A DNA stretch of 64,000 bases from Riptortus pedestris. Its lineage: Eukaryota; Arthropoda; Insecta; Hemiptera; Alydidae. Below are positions 1-12,240 of this stretch, piece by piece. The notes below the pieces were generated by a model, which had not been told where the DNA came from, made no database searches, and saw only the letters and a program-made list of their open reading frames with translations. The stretch covers positions 63,713,501-63,777,500 of the forward strand of contig CM032233.1 of NCBI GenBank assembly GCA_019009955.1, read 5' to 3'. How positions within the stretch are numbered: the first letter of the stretch is position 1; each line of letters starts with the position of its first letter. The position numbers were made by a program, and so were the translations under genes.

Positions 1-534
1 AAACAATATTTGGTATTTAAGCGTTCCATGATATATTAGTTTATTACTAATATGACATGAGTAGGAGAGGGGGTTTACTAAAGGTTGACAACTAAAAGAT
101 TCAAATATTTCGGTTAATATGCATAATAGACAAAGAATGTATAGGGTAATATTTATTGGACATTACATTTGGAACAAGATAGGTTATATAAAATTTTGCG
201 ATCTATCTCATAATAGCGAAGATATTAGCAGATTTCCTTAAAGGGAAATCAGCTATTGAGATCGTTCTCATGTATATCTTGGTTAATATTCAAGATAGTG
301 AATAAATGTATATAACAATATTTATAGTACATTTAATTTTCAATAAGATTGATTCTATACAATTTTTCGATCCGACCTATGGTAACGGAGATATTTCGAA
401 TTTTCGAAAATCCTCCCTTCTAAACCCCCCACCCCCTGGCCCGATTTCAGCCGTTAATGAACTTGATCTTTCTTTTTATAAATATCGAGTTTGGTAACGA
501 TTAAACAATAATTGCGACCGCTAGAGCGGTAATA

Positions 535-612
<78 letters not shown>

Positions 613-739
613 CAGTTTTGAACGGACCTTATTTTCGTCATTTCCTGGGTAGGATCGATGGACATTTGAAGAAAAATTTCGAAAATCGTGTCATGAGTAC
701 GACCTCAATGGCTGATGTCCCTTGAGGGAAATCTGCTAA
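1..739 (+). mobile_element. Family-1 Helentron-like element (HINE-like), 5' part outside window
   Basis: The right end is the family-1 terminus: a palindrome related to TTCCCTTAAGGGAA, then TCTGCTAA at 732-739. The internal order matches other copies: a C-rich block near 420-445, the hairpin motif CCGCTAGAGCGG near 519, a (TA)n tract, then a block beginning near 617 (TTGAACGGACC). A second fragment in opposite orientation (about 228-275, TAGCAGATTTCC onward) interrupts it, so copies are nested. No coding capacity is visible. Confidence 0.75.
538..610. repeat. (TA)n microsatellite
   Basis: Nearly pure TA dinucleotide tract forming the microsatellite core of the surrounding family-1 element. 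Confidence 0.97.
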
Positions 740-2825
740 AAGGACAGATGGAAGGACAGGCTGAGGAGAGAAGAGTTACATCGTTGGCGGTATAAAGTCT
801 ACTTGTGACATTATCACAGCTTTACTTATTTTTCACCATGTGTGAGCAGGCGAAAAGTACATCCAGGTGGGAGACCAGGATGAAGGGAGCAAGAGGAACC
901 GAGAGAGATCCGAACATAATTTTCAGCAGCATCTCATAAAATAACCCTGTATTTTAGTTTCACTAAACTCACTAACAATAAATGCCCTGCCATAGGCCAT
1001 TCCCTCAAAATCCTGTAAAATTACACGATATACCATTATCATAGCAAAAACCATCTTGTAGATTTCAAAGGTCAGTGGTGGCAGAAGCCTAGTTCCATCA
1101 TAGACTGTAGAGGCATCAAAGTAAATGAATTGTTAAAAGGATCTTTATATTAATAAATTATCTTGAGTTGCGTGTCTAAATCTAACTAATATAATTTAAA
1201 TTACTTTTATTTTTATGCTTTTGAGAGACTGAATACACCTTTATTTTTTTATCACATTTTAATTTTTTTTTTTTTAAGAGAAGAATAATCGACGTCGACT
1301 ATCACTGAGGACCACGGTAAAAGCTGAATAGTCTAATTGAATAATTAGCATCTACATGAACTTGTTTTACAAAAATAGCGTAACACAAAATCATAAAACA
1401 AGATAAAATAATATAATATAAGCCCCCAACCACAAACATAAATATTTCTAGAAAGCGGAGTAAAACTCTTTAACGCTGCCCGAATGTATCAAATCTACTA
1501 AAAAATACTCTTTGTTTAAAAATAAACTAAGGAGCTTCAGGAATGGTGGATATTTGTATGCAGAAGAGGAATGTATACTTAAAAATGTCCAATTATTAAA
1601 AGAAATTACTAAATATTTGTCATGAATAGTGGTCTAAAATAATTTGTGATCAGGTACATTGTCTCTATAAGGTGGGAAAAGATTCTCATCATTTATAAAG
1701 CTTGGTATCCTTTAATCAATTTGCATGCCAACAAATAAAATATGTATGTTTTAGAGTTGCAAAAAAAATTGGTGCATATTTTGAGTCGTATAAAGATTAT
1801 TAATGAAACTTATTTATTGTATATGAACATTTGAATTGATGAATTTTATGCTATTTGACCTAATTTTTTAACGAATGTGTTATATAAGCATAAATATAAT
1901 TCCAATAATTTGTTAAGAATTTAATTGACATAATATTAGAAAATTGTTTATAGAAAAGAAAATGACGTATCCCATTATGTTATGATAACATTTAATGGAA
2001 ATAAATACATTTCACTTCATTTCATTTATTACTAGTAAAAGATGCAATAAAAGTGAACGCCAACCTCCCTCTAATGCTCCTGGGGAAATAAGATAAAATC
2101 ATTTTATAAATAATAGCCCCTCACTCCTGCACATTAGGTACGGCCCTACTCTTTCTATCACAACATTTTTATGGAAGGATATAAAAAAAAATAAATCTAC
2201 CGCAATTTAATTTAAATTGAATTTAAATTACCACAAAATGTTCTTGAAGTTTAATGTTACAATGAAAACCATCCTTCTTGCAGGAGGTATAGTTGGATTT
2301 ATTCATTATAGGACAACTACAGTTAAAACAAATCGGATGAGGGCACCGCATGACTTCCCTACGATTCCATTAAATTAAATATACAAGATGTTTCAACCAT
2401 CTTGCCCCAGGAGTGCCCCTCCTCCTTGGACAACTCGAATCATATAACACTTTTCTTGGCAGCTTGTTGGAATCCATTCTCTCGAGTGCAATGGACAGTT
2501 CAATTATCAGGTCCGCCAATAAATTAGTTGGGGATTATTTCTAACCCACCTTCTGTAGACTTCTCTCATTCAGGGCCCCTAATGTTTCTCAAACCGTCAA
2601 GAAAGGCACTCCAGTTTTCTTCGGTGGTCTTAGTGCTTCAAGTTACAAAGTTGTTGCTCTAATGATGATATATCAAATTTGCAGCATTGGTTTACTGGAG
2701 AAACTCTTAATGCGATCAACAGATGACGATGGCTGTCCGCACGGATAAATTGTGGTCACCGGCGATTATATTTATCGCAAGATGATACTCAATGTAAGCG
2801 GTGATATATAATATACAATTATATT
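740..2825. other. No gene recognised; AT-rich unique-looking sequence
   Basis: No open frame over about 60 codons and no recognised element ends. Positions 2390-2760 are less AT-rich than the surroundings and could be old coding remains, but no frame stays open and no motif is recognised. Confidence 0.5.
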
Positions 2826-2920
2826 AACGAGTTAGATCTTTCTGTTTACATAAACCAACTAAATGTCGAGTCTGGTAACGATCAAACAATAATTACGACC
2901 GCTAGAGCGGTAACATACAA

Positions 2921-2924
<4 letters not shown>
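2826..2924 (+). mobile_element. Family-1 element fragment
   Basis: Contains the family-1 block with GAGTCTGGTAACGATCAAAC and the CCGCTAGAGCGG hairpin, immediately left of a TA tract. The right half that should follow the tract is absent and is replaced by a family-2 tail on the opposite strand. Confidence 0.7.

Positions 2925-2964
<40 letters not shown>
2922..2964. repeat. (TA)n microsatellite
   Basis: TA tract at the junction between a family-1 fragment and a reversed family-2 tail. Confidence 0.97.
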
Positions 2965-2968
<4 letters not shown>

Positions 2969-3066
2969 GTAACCTCTGCCTGTATATTGATTTTTTTCTC
3001 GAAATTTTAAGATAACTTTTCGTTTCACATGTCATAGACACATCTTTTGTGTCTGTTTGTTGTATA
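2964..3066 (-). mobile_element. Family-2 element, 3'-terminal 100 bp
   Basis: The reverse complement matches the 3' end of the full family-2 copies: ACATGTGAAACGAAAAGTTA, then a variant of AATCAATGTACAGACAGAGG and GTTACAATT running into the TA tract. Only the tail is present. Confidence 0.75.
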
Positions 3067-4918
3067 AGGCCTACAAGGTGTTCTAGACGGAACATTGCTT
3101 CCAAGTTATTGTTGCATAACTATTCCTCTCAGATGGAACATAATCATAAGATAACTAGGAAACTAGATATACTACAAAACGAAATGATCACCAGTCTCCC
3201 CTTTAGAGGTTCCGATATGATTGAATATTACCATGCTTATTCTTAGCCGCAAATCTTACTCTCCTCATGCAAAATCGTCTCCACTAAGACAGTTGTCAAT
3301 GCCCCTGTATTTTTACCACTGAAATACACTACTATACTATACTAGTGTGTGTTGTGTGAGCACTTGAGTACGGTACCGCCATGATTTTTCATATTTCTAG
3401 AATCGCCACCGGGGTGAAACACTATAGGCGATATTACATCACGATTTATTAAGCAAGTGTCAAGATCAAAGCCCTTCAACACACACACACTTGTGTACAT
3501 TTAGTTTTGAATCTCAAATATTCTAATTTAGCTTTTCAGCCCTTAACCGTTTGTTGTTTTCTTTTTTTTTTCTAATGTACGTTATTTCCTTCATACTCTA
3601 TTTCTCGTTAGTATTTATTTGTAATCTCATTCAAAAGTCTATCTTTCTGAAATCGTTTGCATTTTTAAATTTGTTCTTTTGTTTTTCCCAGCTTGAAAAT
3701 GTCGTCTGTTATCCAAAATTTATAGAACTCTTTTTTTTACTTTGGGTATCAGCTGCAACAAGCTTTATTCTTGTTTCTATATTCTCCAGCTGCATGGAAT
3801 TTCCTGATTTTTGGTGGAAATTTCTTCTTTTATTTTTAAATGTCCCCTGTATCCTTATAGGTCCCGTTCCTTAGGGTACACGTTTTTCCATATTTCAACA
3901 TGATTCTATATTTAGCCATAACTAAATTGATGGCCGCTGTCTACTTTGACTAACAACTTTGGATAATATTATGTAAACGAGAAATATTTGTTTAATCAGA
4001 ATGTAATACATTTTCCAACTTTATCAGTTGGTTGGGCACTAAATGCGTAGTCCTATTCTGGGAAATACGTAACTGCTATTTGCTATTATGAATCCGTACG
4101 GCTTACATAACTATACCTCTTGTTCTTATTGTCTTATCCTTATTTACTCGCTCTTTTGCACCAATGTAGTTTATCAACGAACTATAGTCCTTCATAATAA
4201 CAGCATTGCCTTTTGATGAGGTTAGATTAATCAATTATTCTATTTGATCATAAACAAGTTCGACATCTTCATCCAAGTATTGCAACTTAGGAAAATACGC
4301 TTGTTTATAACTAAATAGAAGGGATTAAAACTTACCTTTATCATCTGTAATCATTCATTTACATAATTTAGTTCATAATGTTGCCTGAAACTTAATTTAC
4401 TTTAAAATAACGCCATTCATACTTATCCCACATCCCTCAAGGATATACAAACATATTTAAATATGCATATATATTTTAAAATAATTGGAATGGAACTCTG
4501 CCTGATATGAAAGCGAATTCTATGGAATCGAGTGTTACATGAATAGTAGTAGAGCATACATTTCTAAATTATCACTAAGAAACCGCACCATGGGGTACCA
4601 ATTTCTGACGTTGACCCCTTTGAATGATAACGACAGAAGACACCTTGAAACTCTTCCTGTCAAAGCGTGGTACAGGAATACTATTATCAGTGAGGATAGA
4701 AAAAGATTTTGGAACTCCCTTGTTGATAACAATAATCATGAGGAAATACAGATGTTGGGTTCCCGTTGCCTTCTGTCCAACTCAATCTTACAAAATAAAG
4801 CTCTTGTGCCACAGACACAGTTAGAGCTCCGGTTATCCCAACGACACCTGATCATTCTTACAAGCGGGGAGCACTGATTCAAGGACTGCTGCAGTTAATT
4901 CCGTCGCACTTCGGTCGA

Positions 4919-4920
<2 letters not shown>
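3067..4920. other. No gene recognised; T-rich stretch and isolated short ORFs
   Basis: The 107-codon frame at 3551-3874 is a low-complexity T-rich translation and the 112-codon frame at 4539-4877 matches no family I know. No splice, promoter or element structure could be supported. Confidence 0.4.

Positions 4921-4921
<1 letters not shown>

Positions 4922-4981
<60 letters not shown>
4922..4981. repeat. (TA)n microsatellite
   Basis: Pure alternating TA tract of about 60 bases. Confidence 0.97.
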
Positions 4982-4985
<4 letters not shown>

Positions 4986-5340
4986 AAAGTTCTTAGCAGA
5001 TGTCTGCAATTCTTAGAAAATGTCGACTATTACAGTTGTACACTGACGCAAATTCAGAAAGGTTTTTTCAAATTTCTATTGATCATTCAAAATCGAACAA
5101 TGCGAAATAAAACAAATATTGCTATAACAATGCCAGAACACGAAATGATGGAACCAATTTATTATTTTTAAAAAGGCCAAATTATTAACTTTGCACATTT
5201 ATATTTCAGTACATTATGTACTAATAGAACGGAGTTCAAAAATTACTAAATTAGAAATTGGATACTTCATGGTTGTATAATTAAAAAGTATGTGAGAATT
5301 TTATGTAACAAAATAAAATCGTATAGATATGTGACGAAAC

Positions 5341-5950
5341 ATTGTATAGAATCAATCTTATATAAACTTAAATGTACTGTAAATATTGTTATATACATTT
5401 ACTCTATATCTTGAATATTTACCCAGATATTTGCATTTTTCTGTTTTCAGCCTTAGCAAACCCCCACTTATGCTCATGTTACATAAACAATACTCGGTTA
5501 TGAAATAAATCATATCATTCGAAGCTTAAATACCAAAAATTGTTTTCAAGAGAGATTTATAATACGAGATACATGCAAATATATTCTGGTGACCCCCCCC
5601 CCTTCTTAAGTTTTTCTCTACTTAAATTTGATTGATTTAGATAAAAATTATTTTGATTCATTATAAATTATTGATTCATTATAATTATAAATTATTAAAT
5701 ACTAGATATAGTAAATAGTTTTCAATCAAATTAATACGTTATATTTAGATTTATTACAGTAATTTTTTTTCTTTCCGGCAAGAAGTTGGCAGAATTGTTT
5801 GTTACATTTCAGATGCTTTCCCCTGGGAGTTTTCTTATTATCATTTATATTTATGCACTTAATATTCTCGGTGTTGTGCTACCGGTATGTAGATTTATCT
5901 CTTGTTAAACTTCACGCAAGAAATCTGCTTAGTTTACGCAGCCTTGTAAC
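5341..5950 (-). mobile_element. Family-1 element, long 5' variant, reversed
   Basis: Read on the minus strand it has the family-1 5' end remnant (GCGTAAACTAAGCAGATTTC, rc of 5925-5944). It then has the long-variant interior shared with 28688-29287: a C/G homopolymer followed by a GTCACCAG-like block (rc of 5588-5603) and TAATATTCAAGATATAGAG-like sequence. The extreme end is lost where a retroelement relic begins at about 5950. Confidence 0.7.
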
Positions 5951-5968
5951 ATGGTTCGTCGATTGCTC

Positions 5969-6224
5969 TCATCTACGGTCCACCTCTTCTGGTTGACTTC
6001 TGTTCACCTCAAAACGGACGGTAGGATCCAGAATTAAGCCCTTCTTTTATTTTTCTGAATGGCTACAATGCCTGTTCTTTTCGGTGCGCCGACTGGCGAA
6101 ATACAAGTCATCTCTTCGAATATATCCCAATCTCGGTGCTCCTTTTTCAAAAGTTGAGCAATTTGAGTCCCGACCCTATGATGGCGTGAACTACGCATCT
6201 GCTCACCCCATTGGCAGAGACCTA

Positions 6225-6228
<4 letters not shown>
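5969..6228 (-). pseudogene. Retroelement Pol C-terminal relic (R2/NeSL-like), frameshifted
   Basis: The minus-strand translation begins at the (AC)n tract with RHHRVGTQIAQLLKK, then a DWDIFEEM segment and a GAPKRTGIVAI segment. A one-base frame change near 6038 is followed by KKGLILDPTVRFE and a stop at 5969. This succession (RHxxV, W-x-EE, R-x-DIVAI, ILDPTVRFE) is how I know the C-terminal part of certain arthropod retroelement polyproteins. Assignment to R2/NeSL is from memory of the family. The N-terminal part is missing, cut by the microsatellite. Confidence 0.5.
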
Positions 6229-6307
<79 letters not shown>

Positions 6308-6315
6308 TATATTTA
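6229..6315. repeat. (CA)n(TA)n compound microsatellite
   Basis: About 30 bases of CA followed by about 55 bases of TA; truncates the retroelement relic on its left. Confidence 0.97.
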
Positions 6316-7362
6316 CACACACGCATTTGTGGCCGCTTCCGTGGTAAAGCTTTCATCTGTCCGTAAACATAAATTTCATATCGCTTATTTGTCATTGAAT
6401 TTTCTTTTACAATACTTCTTTTTATTTTTTTAGAAGAAATTATTGATGTCTACACATATGATAGAAATATACGATATAGAGTGGAATTAGCTTTGTTAAT
6501 ATATTGATGATACTAGTCGCTAAATATCTTGGTGTCCACTCACTGAGCCTCTACATCCAATGCTCATCCGTCCTACTTAAACAATAAGGAGTGTTAGACC
6601 TTCCGTGGGAATAGGGAGGGTTACCTGTTTGAATGCCTCATACAAACAGTATGTTGACTTTACCGGAATAAATTGAATAGAAATAATAATTTGTATTTCC
6701 ATATTCCGCACTCGACTAGATTTAGTTTTAAGGGATGGCCTCCTATACATTGAGCGTTACACAGTTTAATAACTTTCCATTCGACTAAATAATTTTTCCC
6801 ATTTTGAATAAAACAAGAAATTTAGGACTATAATAAAAATCCAAAACCAAAAGTAATTTTCTCCATGCAGTGCAGAAGCGTCAGCATGAAGTGTGACCCG
6901 TGAATGAGTGGAAAAAATCGAAGGCCCTCATTTACGCCCATATCCGAGGAACAATTAATTTTATCTGCAATAGAAAAAACTAAAAGATTTTTGACAAATG
7001 TGAGATAAAATTTTTCTCAGAACATATCAGCTACTAGAAGTCGAAGTACTTTAATAATCGATTTATAAAAACCCTTTATTCTTTTATAAAATTAAGCATC
7101 AGATGCCCTTGACACCGAGGTTTGAGTCGATAGCATGGGAGCAAAAGCAGATTAATAATTTGACAGCAACAGGCGCCCATACCCATTCTTCAATCATTGA
7201 GAATACATTGTTGAGCTGTCACTGCTCTACATCGGCTGCAGTTAGCGTAGTGTTTTATTATCAAAAAGAATAGTAATACTGTACGTCTTTCTTACCGCCT
7301 TTAGGCGTAATAGTCTTACGTTCCCACTAAGGCATAGATAGAACTGGGCCTCAGATAAAAAC
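6316..7362. other. No gene or element recognised
   Basis: AT-rich sequence with no long open frame, no tandem structure and no recognised termini. A segment near 6515-6650 is less AT-rich but has no sustained frame. Confidence 0.4.
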
Positions 7363-7938
7363 GTCCGTCACGCAGGAGCTGTGTAAACTAAGCAGATTTT
7401 CTATGTGATAGTATAACACACTTTTAATCTCATTTCACAACATATTCCCTATTTTTATGTAAAAACAGATGAGTAGAAGGAGCCGTGGCGGGGGGTGGGG
7501 GGGGGGCTACTGAAGGCTTTAATAAAAAAAGTATGAATAACTCACTGAATACTTGAGTTACGAAAAAATGAATAACGCAACAATTGTAGAGCATCAATAG
7601 TTTAAGGAGATTGGTCCTAAAAAAATTTACGATCTGAATCATAATAAAGACAGTATTTTGAAATTTCGAATTTTAATTTAAAATAAGATTGATTTTATAT
7701 ACTTTTTCGATCCGACGTATAATAACGAAGATATTTTGAATTTTGGAAATTCCTCCACCCTCCTTAGTCCGATTTCAGTTATTAACGAACTTGATCTTTC
7801 TTTTTCCATAAAACGATTACATATCGAGTTTGGTAACGATTAAACAAAAAGGATATATGTGCATTTGGAGAAATTGTTCAAAAATCGCGTCATGAGTGCC
7901 ACCTCAATAGCTGATTTCCCATAAGGGAAATCTGCTAA
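7363..7938 (+). mobile_element. Family-1 Helentron-like element, complete, without microsatellite
   Basis: Both ends are present: GTCCGTCACGCAGGAGCTGT at the left and a palindrome-like TTTCCCATAAGGGAAA followed by TCTGCTAA at the right. The 5' subterminal AAGCAGATTTTC is inverted as GAAATCTGCTAA at the 3' end. At 576 bp it is a compact copy in which the TA tract is reduced to a few bases (near 7850). It shows that the tract is not needed for element integrity. Confidence 0.8.
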
Positions 7939-8524
7939 AAACAAACACACCCCATGGCCCAGAGAGCCACCCTTCCTCATTACGGGCTTAGCTGAGACTA
8001 ATAAGATGGCTCAGGCTTGGTTCCTCATAGAGCCAAGATTCAATTGATAAAATGAGTAATTGAGAACTTAATACTTTTAATGAATTTTATAAAAGATAGA
8101 GAATGGGAATATAATGCTCATCAACTGTTTACATTGTGACAAAGCTTGTGACAGTGACAGCGCAAGTTTTAAAGAAGCGTTTAAAATACCTTTCTAAAAA
8201 TATAGTGGAAAAGTACAATAAAACCCAAAACGATTAGAAATTAATGCGAATGAAGTGGGAAGAACACTGAGGAGCACGGCGGATCCAACCCGGGGTACGG
8301 CGACTTACTCATCTCCGGAACCTAGCTGAGCAACTATAAATTTATTGGACAGAAGTGCTGACCCTCATTGTCTTTTGAGATAACCTGAAGAAGCTAGCAG
8401 CATGACTAGTGAATCGTTGGTACGATATACCATTATACGGTCATTAACAGAAGACCTCGATAATCATGACCTGGGCCTTAGAAGTCTAAGACAACATATG
8501 CAGAAACGAGGGTTAATATTTTTT

Positions 8525-8640
8525 TATAAGCATCAGCTATTGAGGATTTTCGAAAAATTTCTTTAAATGTCCATCGAACCTACCCAGGAGATGACGAAAA
8601 TGAGGTCCATTCAACATTTTATGTATATATATATAATATA
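8525..8640 (-). mobile_element. Family-1 element, 3' part (split copy)
   Basis: Reversed family-1 3' end with CATCAGCTATTGAGG, then the block ending ATGAGGTCCATTC and entering a TA tract. Together with 11121-11597 it makes one copy interrupted by a family-2 element. Confidence 0.75.
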
Positions 8641-8641
8641 T

Positions 8642-8685
<44 letters not shown>

Positions 8686-8703
8686 GAGTGTGTGTGTATA
8701 TAC

Positions 8704-8758
<55 letters not shown>

Positions 8759-8857
8759 TGTATATATATATACATATATATATATGTGTGTGTGTGTGTA
8801 TATATATACATATGTATATATATATATATGTCTGTATATATATACAAATATATATAT
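8622..8857. repeat. (TA)n/(TG)n compound microsatellite
   Basis: Long TA tract with TG blocks and a repeated TATGTCTGTATATATATACA submotif. It forms the left flank of the family-2 insertion. Confidence 0.97.
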
Positions 8858-10619
8858 ACTAGCTCAGATACCCGGCTTCGCCCGGGAATTGATTTGAGAC
8901 TGAATGGTGATGGTATTTTTTTGGCAAGGCTTTAATTTGCACAATATTTTGACATTTACCCGTCCCAGTGTTTAGGGTTAATTCCCGTTGTTGGCATTTG
9001 TTAATAATAAAATTAATTTTTTATGTAAGTCTTCACTGTCCTCCAAATTGTCATATTTCCCGTAGACAAATAGACAATGAAATATCGCGAATTTTTATTT
9101 CAGGCCTCCCTTATAACCCCCACTCCCGTTCTAACCTAAAAATTTTAATATAGCTTATAATCATGGAAGAATTAATGCTAATTGACATACCGAGTTTTTG
9201 TAAGTTCGGTTTACTCGTTACCGCTCAATGAAATCGTTGACTCCCGCTGTAGTTTATAGTGTATATCTCGTTTATACTTTGTTAAAAGACAAAAATGAAT
9301 ATGACAATAGTTACTCTAAATAACAAAATAAACAACTTTTGTTATGTTCATATTTGCCGAAAATGCAATAAGAAACGAAATGCCGCTATTATTAAATTCA
9401 GGCCTTCCTTATAACCCCCACTCCTGCCCGTCCCTAGAAATGTTAGTATGGCTTATTATAAGGAAGGCGTTAGTGCTAATTCACATACCGAGTTTGGTTT
9501 AGTTCGGTTGAGTCTTTTGTGCCAAATAAAATTGTGGACTCCCGCTATAGCTTTTAGCGTGTAACTCATTTATACTTTGTGCCAAATAAAATTGTTGACT
9601 TCTGCTATCACTTTTTGGCGAAAACGCCTTTATAATTAGGTATACGACAAAAGTGTATATGACAAAAGTTTCTCTAAATAACAAAATAAACAACTTTTGT
9701 TATGTGCATATTTGCCAAAACCCCAATAGGAAACGAAATATCACTATTTTTAATTTCAGGCCTCCCTTACAACCCCCACTCCTGCCCGTCCCTAGAAATG
9801 TTAGTATGGCTTATTATAAGGAAGACGTTAATGCTAATTCACGTACCGAGTTTGGTTTAGTTCGGTTGAGTCTTTTGTGCCAAATAAAATTGTTGACTTC
9901 TGCTATCACTTTTTGGCGTATAACGCCTTTATAATTAGGTATACGACAAAAGTGTATATGACAAAAGTTTCTCTAAATAACAAAATAAAAAACTTGTGTT
10001 ATGTGCATGTTTGCCAAAACCCCAATAGGAAACGAAATATCACTATTTTTAATTTCAGGCCTCCCTTATAACCCCCACTCCTGCCCGTCCCTAGAAATGT
10101 TAGAATGACTTATTATAAGGAAGACGTTAGGGCTAATTCACATACCGAGTTTGGTTTAGTTCGGTTGAGTTTTTTGTGCCAAATAAAATTGTTGACTTCC
10201 GCTATCATTTTTAGCGTATAACGCCTTTATACTTAGGTATACGAAAAAAGTTTATATAACAAACGTTACTCTAAATAACAAATTGAACAACTTTTGTTAT
10301 GTGCATAATTGCCGAAAATGCAATAGGAAACGAAATATCACTATTTTTAATTTCAGGCCTCCCTTATAACCCCCACTCCTGTTCGTCTCAGAGAATATTA
10401 ACATAGCCTAAAGTCTAAGTTGGGTTAGTAGTAATATACATACCAAGTTTCATAAAATTCGGTTCAGCCGTTTATGCGTGAAAAGGTAACAAACAAACAA
10501 ACAAACAAACAAACACGAAAGAAACAAAATGCAGTTATGGTGTCTATGACATGTGAAACGAAAAGTTATCGTGAAATTTCGCGAAAAAAATCAATGTACA
10601 GACAGAGGTTACAATTTTA

Positions 10620-10620
<1 letters not shown>
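8858..10620 (+). mobile_element. Family-2 element with ~298-bp internal tandem units, full length
   Basis: Begins ACTAGCTCAGATACCCGGCT directly after a TA tract. It has five copies of a unit, marked by CAGGCCTCCCTTATAACCCC at about 9101, 9399, 9757, 10056 and 10354 (spacings 298, 358, 299 and 298; the 358 spacing holds an extra 60-bp partial duplication). It ends with GGTTCAGCCGTTTATGCGTG, an (ACAA)n run and ACAGAGGTTACAATTTTATA into another TA tract. The CGGTTCAGCCGTTT...AACAAACAAAC tail resembles 3' ends of arthropod RTE-like non-LTR elements or their derivatives. No protein is encoded, so it is non-autonomous. Class assignment is uncertain. Confidence 0.75.
9101..10380 (+). repeat. Tandem array, ~298-bp period, five units
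   Basis: Each unit runs through a TTCAGGCCTCC block, TACCGAGTTTGGTTTAGTTC, AAATAAAATTGTTGACT, a TATACGACAAAAGTGTATA block, and a hairpin ATAACAAAAGTT/AACTTTTGTTAT in the better copies. The array lies wholly inside the family-2 element; copies at 30333-30920 and, reversed, 46680-47290 have two to three units. Confidence 0.85.
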
Positions 10621-11120
<500 letters not shown>

Positions 11121-11597
11121 GTTTGTTAACGCTCTAGCAGTCGTAGTTTTTGTTTGATCGTTACCAAACTCAATATTTAATCGTTTTATGTAAAAAGAAA
11201 GATCAAGTTCGTTAATGGTTGAAATCGGACCAGTGGGAAGGGGGGTTTAGAGAGAGGATTTTCGAAAATTGAAAATATCTCCGTTACTGTACTCGAAAAA
11301 TGGTATAGTACCAATCTTATTGCAAATTGAATTTACTATAAATATTGGTATATACATTTATTCTCTATCTTGAATATTAACCGAGATATTTGCATTTTTA
11401 TTAAGTGTGATAACAGACGAGATGAGATCGGCTGAAGTCAGTTCCGAAAGCTAATTCGACCGTTTCCGTAACTGTTCGGCTCTCGTGAAATTGGTTTAGA
11501 GACTCGTTACTACTTCTGTTATTAGTAGGTAGATTTCTCTATTGTGTAACTTATCGTGGGAAATCTGCTTAGTCTACGCAGCCCCTGCGTGACGGAC
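11121..11597 (-). mobile_element. Family-1 element, 5' part (split copy)
   Basis: Continues the copy begun at 8525: GTTAACGCTCTAGCAGTCG, GATCGTTACCAAACTC, a G-rich block near 11235, the TAATATTCAAGATAGAGAA block (rc), and the terminus GCAGCCCCTGCGTGACGGAC at 11578-11597. With the other part it is a complete element about 600 bp long without its insertion. Confidence 0.8.
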
Positions 11598-12240
11598 TTT
11601 CTTGTACCCCTCATGTAAGGTGATTGGCATGAGGTAAGTGACGGTGAATCTCTATTTGGAATAACCTATTTACTCGGTCTTGAAAAACCGGATACTTTAT
11701 TTATAATTTATGGAAAAAGTCCCATAAATACCCGAGGTTTTATCATACCCGCACTTTGTCTATTGAAATATAGTAAAAGTTATTCCGGTAAATCAAATAA
11801 AGGGTTGGAACCACCAGTATAGATGATACTGTAGTCATATCTGTCGGTGCATACCGCCGTCACTGGCTGAAGGTTGCGTACAGTTGGCAAGCACTTTCGA
11901 TGCAAAGGCACCATCTTCAAGCGGTCTAGAGTTTTACTGAGTCGGATGACCGTGGTCCGTAGGTTTTATACGTCTGTTCACCGTATTAGGTTGTTTATGT
12001 TTTAGTCTGTGTCTGTTTGCTTATGTCAGTCAAACGAAGAGTGGTTGTATCTTGCGTCAGGTAAATTGTTTTTGTACAGTAGGTCGTTGCCCGTGTTCGT
12101 ATTAGGTTGTTTACGATGTGTTGTTTGTGTGTTGTGTTTGGTATAGGTGCTTGCGTATGAGTACAGGTTTAGTAAAATGTTGCATGATTATATGGGTAAT
12201 AAATCACGGCTGGATTACGTCATTGAAACAGAATTTGGAT
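11598..12240. other. Probable 3' flank/UTR of the Penelope-like element
   Basis: Non-coding and less AT-rich than the surroundings. It directly follows the C-terminus of the GIY-YIG frame read on the minus strand, so it is plausibly the element's 3' UTR. The boundary cannot be fixed from one copy. Confidence 0.3.

Noticed and set aside
3551..3874. 107-codon hydrophobic frame
   Set aside because: T-rich low-complexity sequence gives Phe/Leu-rich frames by chance; no domain, no splice context and no similar copy in the window.
4539..4877. 112-codon frame
   Set aside because: Longer than background, but no recognisable motif and two other overlapping open frames in the same place, so there is no evidence for any one of them.
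8275..8400. GC-richer patch as a possible tRNA gene or tRNA-derived SINE head
   Set aside because: No box A and box B pair at the right spacing and no cloverleaf could be folded by eye.
8567..8935. Long open frames rich in Tyr-Ile, Cys-Val and Thr-His across the TA/TG tracts (also 10474-11157)
   Set aside because: They are translations of dinucleotide repeats on both strands and carry no coding signal.
9101..10380. Regularly spaced repeats as a possible CRISPR-like array
   Set aside because: The period is about 298 bp with homology across the entire unit, in a eukaryotic transposon setting. There are no short repeats with unique spacers.
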